From Verrucomicrobiota bacterium (GTDB taxonomy: Bacteria > Verrucomicrobiota > Lentisphaeria > JABSQK01 > JAJFLO01), in contig JAJFLO010000041.1 in the NCBI GenBank assembly GCA_021772675.1, forward strand, positions 1-54,491: a DNA stretch of 54,491 nt. Direction: 5' to 3'. The notes beneath the pieces are model-generated. The model worked only from the letters and a program-made list of their open reading frames with translations. It ran no database searches and had not been told where the DNA came from. Each line of letters starts with the position of its first letter. Position 1 is the first letter of the stretch. Shown here one piece after another: positions 16,872-25,015 of this stretch. Made by a program: the position numbers and the translations under genes.

Positions 16872-17542
16872 TGGAAGGGATTATCAGGATACTGAGAAGC
16901 CTGGTCAGAAAAGAAATCACTAACATCCACACTACAGAATTGGGTATTGTTAAAAGTGTATTTCCTCATAGCAGTTGTGGCGATTGCGATAACTACCAGT
17001 GTACCGTGATGCTTAAAAACAGAAAATTCGCAGATGGCAGTGATTTTATACTAAAAAAAGTTCCCGTAGCAACCCCTCACATGGGGTTTGCGGCAATTCC
17101 CAATGAAGAGGATCTGGTGCTTATTAACTTTATTGGCGGCAATATCAATGCCCCCGTTATAACAGGACGACTGTACAATGACGAGGACCGCCCACCACTT
17201 AACAACCAGAAGGAAGTCCTGTTGCAACATGATGTTTTGGCGGGAGGGAGTCTCAAGATAGATCATGAAGGGCGGGTTATTATACGAAGCAAAGATAAAA
17301 AGAGTATTTTTACCGTGGAAGACAACAAGATTTTTGCTAAAAATGGTGGTTTTCAAATGACAATTGATGTGAATAGAGGCGAAATCGATATTAGTTCTCC
17401 CAATGGCATGAAAATAAATGCGGGCGGTAAATTGGACCTTTGCGGCGAAACGATATGTATGCAAGCGAGCCAGTCTATTAGTATCAATGGGAGTAGCGTT
17501 ACCATTAACGGTAGGGATGCCAGCCGTTTTAGGTATTGGTGA
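16868..17542 (+). CDS. gpV-like baseplate spike protein
   Basis: This 224-aa protein has the plan of gpV/gp5C/VgrG-tail spikes. An OB-fold follows a short helical start ('TTELGIVKSVFPHSSCGDCDNYQCTVML', 'VPVATPHMGFAAIPNEEDLVLINFIGG'), then 'APVITGRLYNDEDRPP', then a C-terminal repetitive beta-prism ('GGKLDLCGETICMQASQSIS' into 'INGSSVTINGRD'). It punctures the target membrane. Cys residues in 'CGDCDNYQC' are unusual for the OB-fold. No separate PAAR-type tip gene is seen nearby, so the C-terminal prism may close itself or the tip may be encoded elsewhere. It is coupled to gpD by a four-base overlap. Confidence 0.87.
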   Translation: MMEGIIRILRSLVRKEITNIHTTELGIVKSVFPHSSCGDCDNYQCTVMLKNRKFADGSDFILKKVPVATPHMGFAAIPNEEDLVLINFIGGNINAPVITGRLYNDEDRPPLNNQKEVLLQHDVLAGGSLKIDHEGRVIIRSKDKKSIFTVEDNKIFAKNGGFQMTIDVNRGEIDISSPNGMKINAGGKLDLCGETICMQASQSISINGSSVTINGRDASRFRYW

Positions 17543-17926
17543 ATTGCATTTATGAAACACAACAGACTTATTTATGTTTTGAATTACTGGCGTTTGGAGT
17601 TCCGTACCGGGAGATGGCTAGTATTATGTTCAGTAAACCCCAGTTGTTTTTATAGGAGGTCAGTTTGTAGTGACGTCGCAAGTGTGCGTTTTTTAGCACA
17701 CAAGACGTTTTGATAAGAGAGGATTGACCTTAACAGTAATGTATGACTTTTTACATGCTATTGCGCTGCTCATGCTCTTGTTTTGCTGTACAGCAGAACA
17801 AGAGCACACTACAAACAGCCCGCAGGCAAAGGCTGGTTTTACTGAATATATACGGCGCATATGCATCAACTTAAGATATAATTTATTGATATTAAACATG
17901 TTAAAGAAATAGAGGGGGTTAAAAAG
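17543..17926. other. Gap between spike and gp25 genes
   Basis: There is no convincing gene; the 62- and 68-codon frames here run across a repeat. Most of the gap is the family-F inverted-repeat element at 17661-17818 with two internal hairpins. A good ribosome site (agaggggg) precedes the next gene. Confidence 0.55.
17661..17818. repeat. Family F inverted-repeat element, copy 2, with nested hairpins
   Basis: The ends are gtttgtagtg (17663-17672) and its exact complement cactacaaac (17807-17816). Inside are two strong hairpins: acgtc-gcaa-gtgtgc...gcacac-aa-gacgt at about 17673-17711, and tgctcttgtt...aacaagagca at 17773-17806. The same ends bound the smaller element at 5893-5970. Confidence 0.6.
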
Positions 17927-18361
17927 ATGGCAAATGATTTGATGAAAAGCGACTTTATGCTAACGGCAAGGGATGCGGGGCAGTTGTCGTCCGACCGTAA
18001 CTGCGTCGATTTTATGGTAACGGAAGGAGATCTGGCGCTGGTGAGTGGTCACAAAAATCTGGTACAAGCCATTTTGAACCGGCTCTATTCGTACCTGGGG
18101 GAGCTTAAGGACAAGCCGGACTATGGTTCCCGTTTATACCAGTTGATCGGTGGGGTCAACGATCGTCAGGCGCAGTTAAAAGCAGCTCTCTATATACGGG
18201 AGAGTTTAGCGGCTGAAAGCCGTATTAAAGAGGTCGGCGATATAACTATCGAAAAAAATGAAGCCGGTGGTGCGAATCTATTACAATTAAGGGTAATCAT
18301 TGTTCCGCAAGGTGACGAGGTGGCCCTGGAAATTGCATTACCGTTAAACCTGGAGGGATGA
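17927..18361 (+). CDS. gp25/gpW-like baseplate wedge protein
   Basis: This 144-aa protein matches the gp25 family of baseplate wedge proteins that nucleate the sheath. It contains 'DFMVTEGDLALVSGHKNLVQAILNRLYSYLGEL', then 'PDYGSRLYQLIG', then 'ALYIRESLAAESRIKEV', the characteristic order of this fold. Its stop (TGA at 18359-18361) is separated by one base from the gpJ start, as is usual for the gp25-gpJ pair. A ribosome site (gaggggg) lies before the ATG. Confidence 0.88.
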   Translation: MANDLMKSDFMLTARDAGQLSSDRNCVDFMVTEGDLALVSGHKNLVQAILNRLYSYLGELKDKPDYGSRLYQLIGGVNDRQAQLKAALYIRESLAAESRIKEVGDITIEKNEAGGANLLQLRVIIVPQGDEVALEIALPLNLEG

Positions 18362-18362
18362 G

Positions 18363-20588
18363 ATGGTTTTTAATAAAAAGGATTATGATAACATATATCA
18401 GGCGATGGTGGAACGAATTAACAAGACGGTTCCGCAACTTACCGATTTTGAAGAAGGTAGTGTGGTTCGCGGTCTCTTTGAATCTTTTTCCCGGGAAATG
18501 GCATCTCTGTATGAACAAATGGGGCAGGTCTATGATGCTGGATTTGTAGATACAGCCTCGGGAGACGATTTGGAGAGGCTGGTGGCTAATCTGGGACTAA
18601 AGAGAAATCAAGCGGATTTTGCCGGGGGGAGCGTAACCTTCAAGCGGGAAAGCTTCTATGAAGGGGATTTGGTGATCCCGGAAGGAACGTTAGTAACAAC
18701 GGCAGAGGATGTGCCGGCAGGTATTCCCCGTAAGGGTTTTGTGACGACTGAGCCTGGAGAGCTTAAAGCCGATAACACCGAAATTGAGGTCACCGTAAGA
18801 GCAGGCCAAAGGGGGCCTGAGATGGTCACCGATGCGGAGACAATTGTCTTGATGCCATCACCTATATTAGGTGTCAATTCGGTGATTAATAAAAAACCTG
18901 TCATATTGGTAGGCCGGCAAGATGAGACTGATGAAGAACTGCGCAAGAGAGGGCAAAACGCACTGTTAACTGCCGGTGGCGCCTCGGTTAAGGCTATCGA
19001 AAATACCATCCTGGCTATGAGTGGTATCCGATCTGTGCGGAGCTTTGAAGACTTTGAAACCTATCAAATTACACAATCGCTTATCCGGAGATTGGAGAAC
19101 TGTCACAAAATCAGCCCGGATATAACAAGCCAATTAAATAGTTTAACTGATAAAATGTTCACCAGTAAAGAGGTTTTTAAGGGATATCTGGACAAAACAG
19201 TGACAAATCCAACCTTAAATGAGGAAGTGCAAAGTATTATTATAGAGGAAGCCTTTACGGTAAGTCCGGGCAGGCTGATTGTCTACGTGGATGGATTAAC
19301 CCCAAGCAATATCAATGACATTCAGAACCGGGTAAATCAGGTGCGGTCGGCGGGTTCTTTCGTCAATTTAGTGCCGGTAGAGCCGATTTACCTGGACGGG
19401 ATTCTTAAAATAGAAGTACCCGAGTATCTCTCGGAGGAAGAAGCGCTCGCAGTAGAGGAGACGGTAAGAGATGTGATAAAGACCTTTACGGCGACGCTGA
19501 CTATGGGCGACAGCCTGATTTTTTCCCATCTGATGAAACAGGTATTGGATACACGCTGGGCGGAAGATCTTGAGGCGTTTGAATTTCAAACCTGCACGGT
19601 GGCTAATACATACGCCAGGGGGAGGGTTTGTCTGAGACGGAAAGAGAATCTAAAAAAACAAATAGCCCTGCCTCGCTATCTGGTAATCAAAACCCAATTG
19701 GGTCATCGCTATCTGGTGCAGGATGATGTGGTCATCAATGCCAACAAAGCGAGTCGGGAAGTTGAGGTACAGGCGTTTGAGGAAGGTTTAGCGGGCGAGT
19801 TGTATCGTACGGAAGAGGCGATTTCCTGGGAGACCCTGGAGCTGGACGGGGTATGCTTTGAGATAAGTAATGACGCTCCGATCCTGCTGGAACGCAAGAT
19901 ACATAAAGCCAAAGATAAGCGCATCTCCGCCGGATATGCTGAAAAAATCGTGCCGCGACTGATTCGAGTCGCTTCACAACAGAAGAAGCTGCCTGTCAAT
20001 ATTCAGATAAAACTGGTGCAGGGCGATTTGGCAGCCAAAAAGGTCCAGATTAAAAAAGAAATCACAAGTTTCTTTAAAAAGCTTAAAGTGGGCCAATCCT
20101 TTGATAAAAAGGATTTAAGGAAGGGAATGAAAAGTCTGAGTGCAGACGATAGCTTACGTTTACTACCACAGCTTCATCAGGGCACGACGAGCACTGAAGT
20201 GGTGGCGGTTAGTTTTATAGAAAAGGCCTGTGCCGGCACCCTTTTTCTCTACCAACGTTCCTTGCAACTCAAAGGAGCAATACGATTGGTTCTGGCCCCT
20301 ACAAGTACAGCCGGGCAGCAAGAGCAGTCCCAGGCCTGGGTTTTCCAGAAGGTGGAGGACTTTCTGGAATGTTTAAAGCCGGAAGACAATATCGATGTAG
20401 CCGCAATTACAAAGATAGCGGCCGGCGGGCCCGGAGTTTTACGGGTGCAAACGGAACCCTATACACTGGTTGAATTGGGCACGAAAAAAGTAGTGCCGGA
20501 TCGACTGAAAGATGGACTTTTGCGTATAGACGCGGGAGAAAAAGTGTTTTTATCGGAAATGAATTTTTCGGTTAAGAGCGTGATGTAA
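18363..20588 (+). CDS. gpJ-like baseplate wedge protein
   Basis: This 741-aa protein has the baseplate J signature at the N terminus: 'FEEGSVVRGLFESFSREMASLYEQMGQVYDAGFVDTASGDDLERLVANLGLKR' in consecutive stretches, and 'AGGSVTF...IPEGTLVTT'. A central 'GRQDETDEELRKRGQNALLTAGGASVKAIENTILAMSGIRSV' stretch follows, then a long extension. At more than 700 residues it is about twice P2 gpJ and closer to the longer versions of complex CIS baseplates. It forms the wedge ring that opens when the sheath contracts. It follows gp25 by one base and precedes the gpI-position gene by 15. Confidence 0.87.
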   Translation: MVFNKKDYDNIYQAMVERINKTVPQLTDFEEGSVVRGLFESFSREMASLYEQMGQVYDAGFVDTASGDDLERLVANLGLKRNQADFAGGSVTFKRESFYEGDLVIPEGTLVTTAEDVPAGIPRKGFVTTEPGELKADNTEIEVTVRAGQRGPEMVTDAETIVLMPSPILGVNSVINKKPVILVGRQDETDEELRKRGQNALLTAGGASVKAIENTILAMSGIRSVRSFEDFETYQITQSLIRRLENCHKISPDITSQLNSLTDKMFTSKEVFKGYLDKTVTNPTLNEEVQSIIIEEAFTVSPGRLIVYVDGLTPSNINDIQNRVNQVRSAGSFVNLVPVEPIYLDGILKIEVPEYLSEEEALAVEETVRDVIKTFTATLTMGDSLIFSHLMKQVLDTRWAEDLEAFEFQTCTVANTYARGRVCLRRKENLKKQIALPRYLVIKTQLGHRYLVQDDVVINANKASREVEVQAFEEGLAGELYRTEEAISWETLELDGVCFEISNDAPILLERKIHKAKDKRISAGYAEKIVPRLIRVASQQKKLPVNIQIKLVQGDLAAKKVQIKKEITSFFKKLKVGQSFDKKDLRKGMKSLSADDSLRLLPQLHQGTTSTEVVAVSFIEKACAGTLFLYQRSLQLKGAIRLVLAPTSTAGQQEQSQAWVFQKVEDFLECLKPEDNIDVAAITKIAAGGPGVLRVQTEPYTLVELGTKKVVPDRLKDGLLRIDAGEKVFLSEMNFSVKSVM

Positions 20589-20603
20589 ACAAAGGATTAT
20601 ACA

Positions 20604-23147
20604 GTGGAAACGACAAGAGGAAAGAGTATTCTAAATCGCATGTCTCACTTCTTCAAACCTGATGAGGTGGGGGATGTTTTATCCGGCTTTGTTGATGTTT
20701 TCGGCCATCGTCTGGATTGGGCCGAAGAGGATTTACAACGGGTAGATCAATCGCATTTTATAGAGAGTGCGGAGGATGACGGAAATCAGCAGCGGGCGAG
20801 TGATCTGGATAGACTCTATTCCTTTTATCTGGGCGCGCTGGGAGATACGAACAAACTCATTACCATCAATCCTCGTTTCAACCTGTGGTCTTTTGATGCT
20901 CGGGAGCTGTCCCACGAGCTGTTAAATCATCAAAACCCAATGAGTAATTATCTAGTGGCCGCGTTCAGCGAGGCAAGCCGGGAGACACTGGTTCGGTACC
21001 AAGTCAACAACACCTTATTTAAGGCAGATGAGATCAGTTTTTCCCTTCTATCGGCCATCCAGGACGGAAAGAATACACTGTGTCACTATGTCAGGGAAGG
21101 AATAACAAGGAATAATCCTCAGATGCCGGCTTCCTGGAAAAGCGGGGAGAATACAGAGGGGGATTTTCGGGACGAGGTGGCGGCCTATCTGAATAAATAT
21201 CTTTTGTGGGATCCGGCTTTATACTGGTTGAATTACGACTATTTTGAACGTTTGCAACTCACAGAAAATACCTTGCAACTGGTACACAGTATGCACAAGC
21301 CTTTTCTACGCGGTGCTTACCACAAAATAAACGATTATTTTGAACGGAATCGCCGCCTGAAATTTTTGGAGCAGACGGAAGAGAGATCTCACACAGTCGG
21401 CTATGACAGGCCACGGCTCAACCGCATGCTGCTGGAGACAGCCTGGGATTTGACGAGTCGGAATATACCCTCGGTGGATCAGGTACGTCAGGTTTTGAGC
21501 AGCGAATTGAATCATATTCTGGAGGGAGAAGATATCTATGTGGCATCACGTTTTCCCGATCTTGCCGAGGATTATCCCTTTCTGAAAGAACGTTACCAAG
21601 ACAACACTCTCTGGCTTAACCGCGTCATTTTGGAGTCGGCTTTCCCTCTTTTAATTGAGAAAAGCTGCCGTTCCTACAGGGAGCGGATAACGAGCTTAAT
21701 CCAGGTTTTGTCTCAAGGAGCGTCGACGCCTGCGGGGATTGTCCGTCTGGTAGAGATCTGTTTGGGGATTACGGGCAATAAAGCGCGGGATGCGGCGGCG
21801 CGGGCCAAAATAGGTTTAGAGGAGTATTTTCCGGAAAAGAGACACTATTTCAAACAAGAATTAGTACCTGGGGTTACCTTTGAAGTGAATAATCCGGATA
21901 CCTTCGAAGTGGTACCGGAAATTCGTATTTTCCTTGAACCTCACTCTGTGAAAACTGTGGGAAATATCAGGGTTCTGGATGTAAACAGCGGTAAGGTGTT
22001 TCGTTATAAAGGCAGACTAAGTCCGGGTGATTATCTTATTTTCCGGGGTGGTCAGGTGTTGCTCAATGACTTTAAGGTGGGAAACTGTGAAGTGCCGACT
22101 TTAAAGCCGGGAAAAGAAAGCTGGCGCCTTGATTTTGATGAGTTTTCCGCTACGGAACCATTAATGCCAGATGCATATTTCTCTAAAAATGCTTACGACA
22201 GTAGCTGTTTCGCTGCCGATCATGCCAAGCTACTGCTGGAGATATTCACCACCACCATTACGCCCGGGGTGTTTACAGTTACCGTTCCCTGGCATCTACC
22301 GGGATTTACCGATAAGTTTGAGGAGACACGGCATCATCCCAGGCATCAGGTCTTATCCCTGATAAACAGGGTCAAGGCGGCGGGGATTCGCGCTCTCATT
22401 GACTACCGGCAGATATTTGATGAACGCCACGACTTTATGGACGCTTTGTCTCTAAAAATAGAAAGCTCTTTGCTCAATGACAAACATGACTTACAGGAGA
22501 GTTTGGGCTTAAAAGTGGAAAACTGGGAAGAAGATCATGTTGTTTTAGACGACATGCCGGAGTTAAAAATAGAAAGGCGGGATAAGCCTCATGATCTTAC
22601 CGAAGAATTAACCTTAAAGATTGAAAGTTCCTTATTAAAGCAAAACCATGAAATTGCCGAGAATATGGCCTTGCAGCTGCAGGGAAAGGAAGATCATGAT
22701 ATCAACTTGGATTTGTCGCATTTGAAGTTGGAAAGAGCGGAAAAAAAACATGATATTTCACAAAGTCTGATCCTGAAGGTGGGAGTAGAGGGAGAGACCC
22801 ATGACATGAGCTCAAAGATGACGGCTTTGGATCTGGGACTTGCTGTGGATGCCTCAAAACTGCTAAGCGAAGCAATGATCTTAGAGGTGCAAGAGCCGGG
22901 AGAGGACCATGAGCTAGGGGCAGGTCTTGCAAATTTACAGGTAGCCCGGAAAGAAGAGACTTACGAGTCTGATACTGAGCTGACACTGAATTTAGACGGT
23001 TCTCCATTGAAGGAAGAGAGTCAGGTGGAAGACAAGTTGTCCATCGCCCAAGAGGGTACGATGGAACAACATGAAATGAGCGACAAGCTGGTTTTTACAG
23101 CTCGTCTTAACTATACAACTTTCGATAGCCTGAATCGATTGGGGTAA
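20604..23147 (+). CDS. gpI-position baseplate protein with about 13 C-terminal repeats
   Basis: Start is GTG at 20604 after aaagga. The 847-aa product occupies the slot of P2 gpI, which joins the wedges to the fibres. Residues 1-600 are mixed alpha/beta, beginning 'MSHFFKPDEVGDVLSGFVDVFGH', with 'YQDNTLWLNRVILESAFPLL' and 'ASTPAGIVRLVEICLGITGN' near the middle. From about residue 608 to the end runs a series of roughly 18-residue units of the form H(D/E)-h-x3-L-x-L-K-h-E-x6, for example 'HDLQESLGLKVENWEED' and 'HDLTEELTLKIESSLLKQN'. I count about 13, degenerating toward the end. This suggests a beta-solenoid or a repetitive fibre-binding arm. The repeat family is not one I know. Confidence 0.7.
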   Translation: METTRGKSILNRMSHFFKPDEVGDVLSGFVDVFGHRLDWAEEDLQRVDQSHFIESAEDDGNQQRASDLDRLYSFYLGALGDTNKLITINPRFNLWSFDARELSHELLNHQNPMSNYLVAAFSEASRETLVRYQVNNTLFKADEISFSLLSAIQDGKNTLCHYVREGITRNNPQMPASWKSGENTEGDFRDEVAAYLNKYLLWDPALYWLNYDYFERLQLTENTLQLVHSMHKPFLRGAYHKINDYFERNRRLKFLEQTEERSHTVGYDRPRLNRMLLETAWDLTSRNIPSVDQVRQVLSSELNHILEGEDIYVASRFPDLAEDYPFLKERYQDNTLWLNRVILESAFPLLIEKSCRSYRERITSLIQVLSQGASTPAGIVRLVEICLGITGNKARDAAARAKIGLEEYFPEKRHYFKQELVPGVTFEVNNPDTFEVVPEIRIFLEPHSVKTVGNIRVLDVNSGKVFRYKGRLSPGDYLIFRGGQVLLNDFKVGNCEVPTLKPGKESWRLDFDEFSATEPLMPDAYFSKNAYDSSCFAADHAKLLLEIFTTTITPGVFTVTVPWHLPGFTDKFEETRHHPRHQVLSLINRVKAAGIRALIDYRQIFDERHDFMDALSLKIESSLLNDKHDLQESLGLKVENWEEDHVVLDDMPELKIERRDKPHDLTEELTLKIESSLLKQNHEIAENMALQLQGKEDHDINLDLSHLKLERAEKKHDISQSLILKVGVEGETHDMSSKMTALDLGLAVDASKLLSEAMILEVQEPGEDHELGAGLANLQVARKEETYESDTELTLNLDGSPLKEESQVEDKLSIAQEGTMEQHEMSDKLVFTARLNYTTFDSLNRLG
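22428..23100 (+). repeat. Coding repeats of about 54 bases (18 residues), about 13 units
   Basis: The protein repeats (His-Asp/Glu start, 'LxLKhE' core) span this interval. Base-level identity between units is low except for units 1 and 4, which share 'LKIESSLL'. The repeats are therefore old and retained by selection rather than recent slippage. Confidence 0.7.
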
Positions 23148-23174
23148 ATAAAAAGAATAGGAAGGGATAGTATT

Positions 23175-23648
23175 ATGTTAACGCAAGAGGTTTACAACAT
23201 AGCAGGTCAACTAACTGTAAAGAAAGAGGGTTTGGATGGAAACGTGGTTGAAGAAGTAAAGGTTTCCAATCAGATTTCCTTATCAGGGCGGGAACTTATA
23301 GCCAAACTGTACAACAGAGACAAAACCGGTGATACCATACCGCGGGTTAGTAAAATCTGTCTGGGAAGTTCCCAGGATGCTTTTGATCCCAAGCAGGATG
23401 CGTTGGTTCAAAAAGTGGGAGAAACTGCAATTACTACAATTGAGGAGGAAGATGTTGCAGATTCCACAGGGTGTCCGCGCAAAATGTTGCGTCTTTCAGG
23501 AGTATTGGCAGAAGCAGACTGCAATTTTGAATTAAGAGAGGCGGGTCTGTTCACCGAGGACGATGTTATGTATAATCGGGTTATTTTTGATACGATTACC
23601 AAATCCAATCAATTCAAATTAACCTTTATTTGGGAGATAACCTTTTAA
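23175..23648 (+). CDS. Tail-collar/baseplate fibre-linker protein candidate
   Basis: This 157-aa protein contains 'QISLSGRELIAKLYN', 'ISKICLGSSQDAF'-like strands (actual 'VSKICLGSSQDAFDPKQDAL'), 'LRLSGVLAEADCNFELREAGLF' and a 'SNQFKLTFIWEITF' ending. This all-beta pattern with a late 'EAGLFT' motif resembles small phage tail-collar or fibre-base proteins encoded beside gpI. It lies 27 bases after the repeat protein and ends directly before the S74 fibre gene. The family call is tentative. Confidence 0.55.
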   Translation: MLTQEVYNIAGQLTVKKEGLDGNVVEEVKVSNQISLSGRELIAKLYNRDKTGDTIPRVSKICLGSSQDAFDPKQDALVQKVGETAITTIEEEDVADSTGCPRKMLRLSGVLAEADCNFELREAGLFTEDDVMYNRVIFDTITKSNQFKLTFIWEITF

Positions 23649-23663
23649 GTGAAGGAGCAAAGG

Positions 23664-24272
23664 ATGGATTACAAGCACAATAAGAAGAAGAAAGGCGATA
23701 TCATACGTGCGGAAGAATGGAATGCCTTTGGTAATGAATTGGAGTGGGTTGAGCAGGAGATGGTAAAGGCATCCGATGAAACTGTGGATGGTAATTTAAA
23801 CATCACCGGTAATATGGGCATAGGCACAAAAGAGCCTATGTCCCGTTTGGACGTAAACGGAAATCTTTCCGCAGAAATTATCTATGCCCGAACTGTGCGC
23901 GCCGCCCGCTTTCAGGGGGATGGTTCTTATCTAAGCGGAATTGCTGGCAAAGAGGACCTTTCCGACAAAAGACTAAAAACGGTGTTAAAACCGCTAAAGG
24001 AGGTACAGAGTCGAATCAATGAGATTCAAGCAGTGTATTATAAGTGGAACGATCATGAAAAGGTCAAAGATCTTTCAAAAGAATCCCAAATTGGTTTAAT
24101 AGCGGATGAAGTGGAGGCAGTCTTTCCTGAATTGATCAGTAAAGATAATGATGGGTTTAAACAAATGGAATATGGCAAACTAACAGCGGTGCTTTTGGAG
24201 GTTGTCAAAGAACAGGGACAAAACATTGCTGAGCTTAAAGAGCGAATCGTTAAACTGGAGCAGAGTCAATGA
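23664..24272 (+). CDS. Short tail fibre with self-cleaving S74 chaperone domain
   Basis: I chose the ATG at 23664, six bases after gaaggag; a longer GTG frame from 23649 would include that site. The 202-aa product starts with an attachment motif ('KGDIIRAEEWN', residues 10-20) shared with the large fibre at 26453. It then has 'GNMGIGTKEPMSRLDVNG', a beta-helix start common in fibres, and ends in a Peptidase_S74 intramolecular chaperone. The S74 catalytic signature 'SDKRLK' is at residues 100-105 (Ser100, Lys105), followed by 'QIGLIADEVEAVFPELI', 'YGKLTAVLLEVVKEQ' and a terminal coiled coil. The chaperone trimerises the fibre and cleaves itself off. Here almost no receptor domain lies between attachment motif and chaperone, so the mature fibre would be only about 100 residues. 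Confidence 0.85.
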   Translation: MDYKHNKKKKGDIIRAEEWNAFGNELEWVEQEMVKASDETVDGNLNITGNMGIGTKEPMSRLDVNGNLSAEIIYARTVRAARFQGDGSYLSGIAGKEDLSDKRLKTVLKPLKEVQSRINEIQAVYYKWNDHEKVKDLSKESQIGLIADEVEAVFPELISKDNDGFKQMEYGKLTAVLLEVVKEQGQNIAELKERIVKLEQSQ

Positions 24273-24453
24273 TACACACACTTAAATTTAACGGCAGGGA
24301 CAACAGTGTTGTCCTAAGTGATGTTGGCATGGCGAAGGCACTGGTGCCCCGGGAAATAGGGATGAGGGTACGCTTCGGAATAAACCTCTAACACAGAATA
24401 TTGAGTACTTTGACGGGACGGTCTGGAAACAATTCGCCAAGTCTATGCCATGA
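24269..24453 (+). pseudogene. Remnant of a second LamG-type fibre gene
   Basis: An ATG overlapping the previous stop (ATGA) begins 'MIHTLKFNGRDNSVVLSD', which matches the start of the giant fibre at 801 ('MIRTVKLNGVDNYIALGN'). This frame stops at 24389-24391 after 40 codons. In the -1 frame the DNA encodes 'DEGTLRNKPLTQNIEYFDG', then 'TVWKQFAK' and a stop at 24451-24453. This matches the 'EEGKLRYDPEKWKLEYCNG' motif near residue 1040 of the giant fibre. So the two ends of the family survive, and about a thousand codons between them are gone or were never there, with a frameshift at the join. Either a deletion relic or a cassette-exchange scar would explain it. Confidence 0.7.
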
Positions 24454-24468
24454 TGAGGGGGATATATA

Positions 24469-24651
24469 ATGGATAAAATAAAGATTCAACTTACAGATAT
24501 TGTGGCTGAAGAAATTACAGATACAGAAGCAAATAGACCTGAAATTAAGACAATTGTAAAAACTGAAAATTTAACAGTTACCGTAAATTGTCAGGAGTCA
24601 TCATTTCGCTCCTCTGAAAATCGAGTACAACCGGCAGAGCCGGGGGGATGA
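24469..24651 (+). CDS. Small hypothetical protein (60 aa)
   Basis: This small frame has a good ribosome site (gagggg, 24455-24460) and starts 15 bases after the fibre remnant. The product ('MDKIKIQLTDIVAEEITD...') is hydrophilic, with Thr/Val-rich strands up to about residue 42 and a less protein-like end. It may be a genuine small protein or a further fragment of the decayed fibre. I recognise no family. Confidence 0.4.
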   Translation: MDKIKIQLTDIVAEEITDTEANRPEIKTIVKTENLTVTVNCQESSFRSSENRVQPAEPGG

Positions 24652-25015
24652 GGATGAGGCTTTCTAAAAAGGGGCATTACTTAATCCTTAATTTAACAGA
24701 ATAGGAATTTGTATTCTAAGTCATTGCTATTTGGGTGAAAAGACCCGGAATCGTATTGTCATTATGGGTGAACGTTTTTTAAGCGTTAGATCCCATTAAC
24801 CAGCTTAAATAATTCGCACAGTTCATTGGATGCCAGGCTTTGGAGTTCAAACTTTAGTTTGCGTCTTTTCCAAACTCGTCTCCGACCGGACAGGTTTTTG
24901 AAATGTGGGTTAGAATTCTGATAAAAAACGACAAACTAAAGTTTGAACTCCAAAGCCTGGCTGCCGATCATTTGATGGTAAAAAGCTTCGGCGAAGCCGG
25001 TTAGGACCAGCACAT
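24652..25015. other. Gap with a 30-bp perfect inverted repeat
   Basis: No gene is seen. The gap contains an 'ataggaatttgtattcta' motif (24701-24718) seen also at 5816-5838 and, inverted, at 15857-15879; the inverted-repeat element at 24832-24961; and a small hairpin (gcttcggcgaagc, about 24985-24997) whose complement is followed by T residues, a possible minus-strand terminator or another repeat end. Confidence 0.55.
24832..24961. repeat. 130-bp element with 30-bp perfect terminal inverted repeats
   Basis: The arms at 24832-24861 (gccaggctttggagttcaaa...) and 24932-24961 are exact reverse complements over all 30 bases and enclose 70 bases. Perfect arms suggest recent insertion or strong structural constraint. 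A MITE is the simplest reading. The arms contain an inner near-palindrome (caaactttagtttg). Confidence 0.85.

Noticed and set aside
17693..17912. Two overlapping 62-68-codon frames on opposite strands
   Set aside because: Both lie inside the family-F inverted-repeat element and read through its hairpins.
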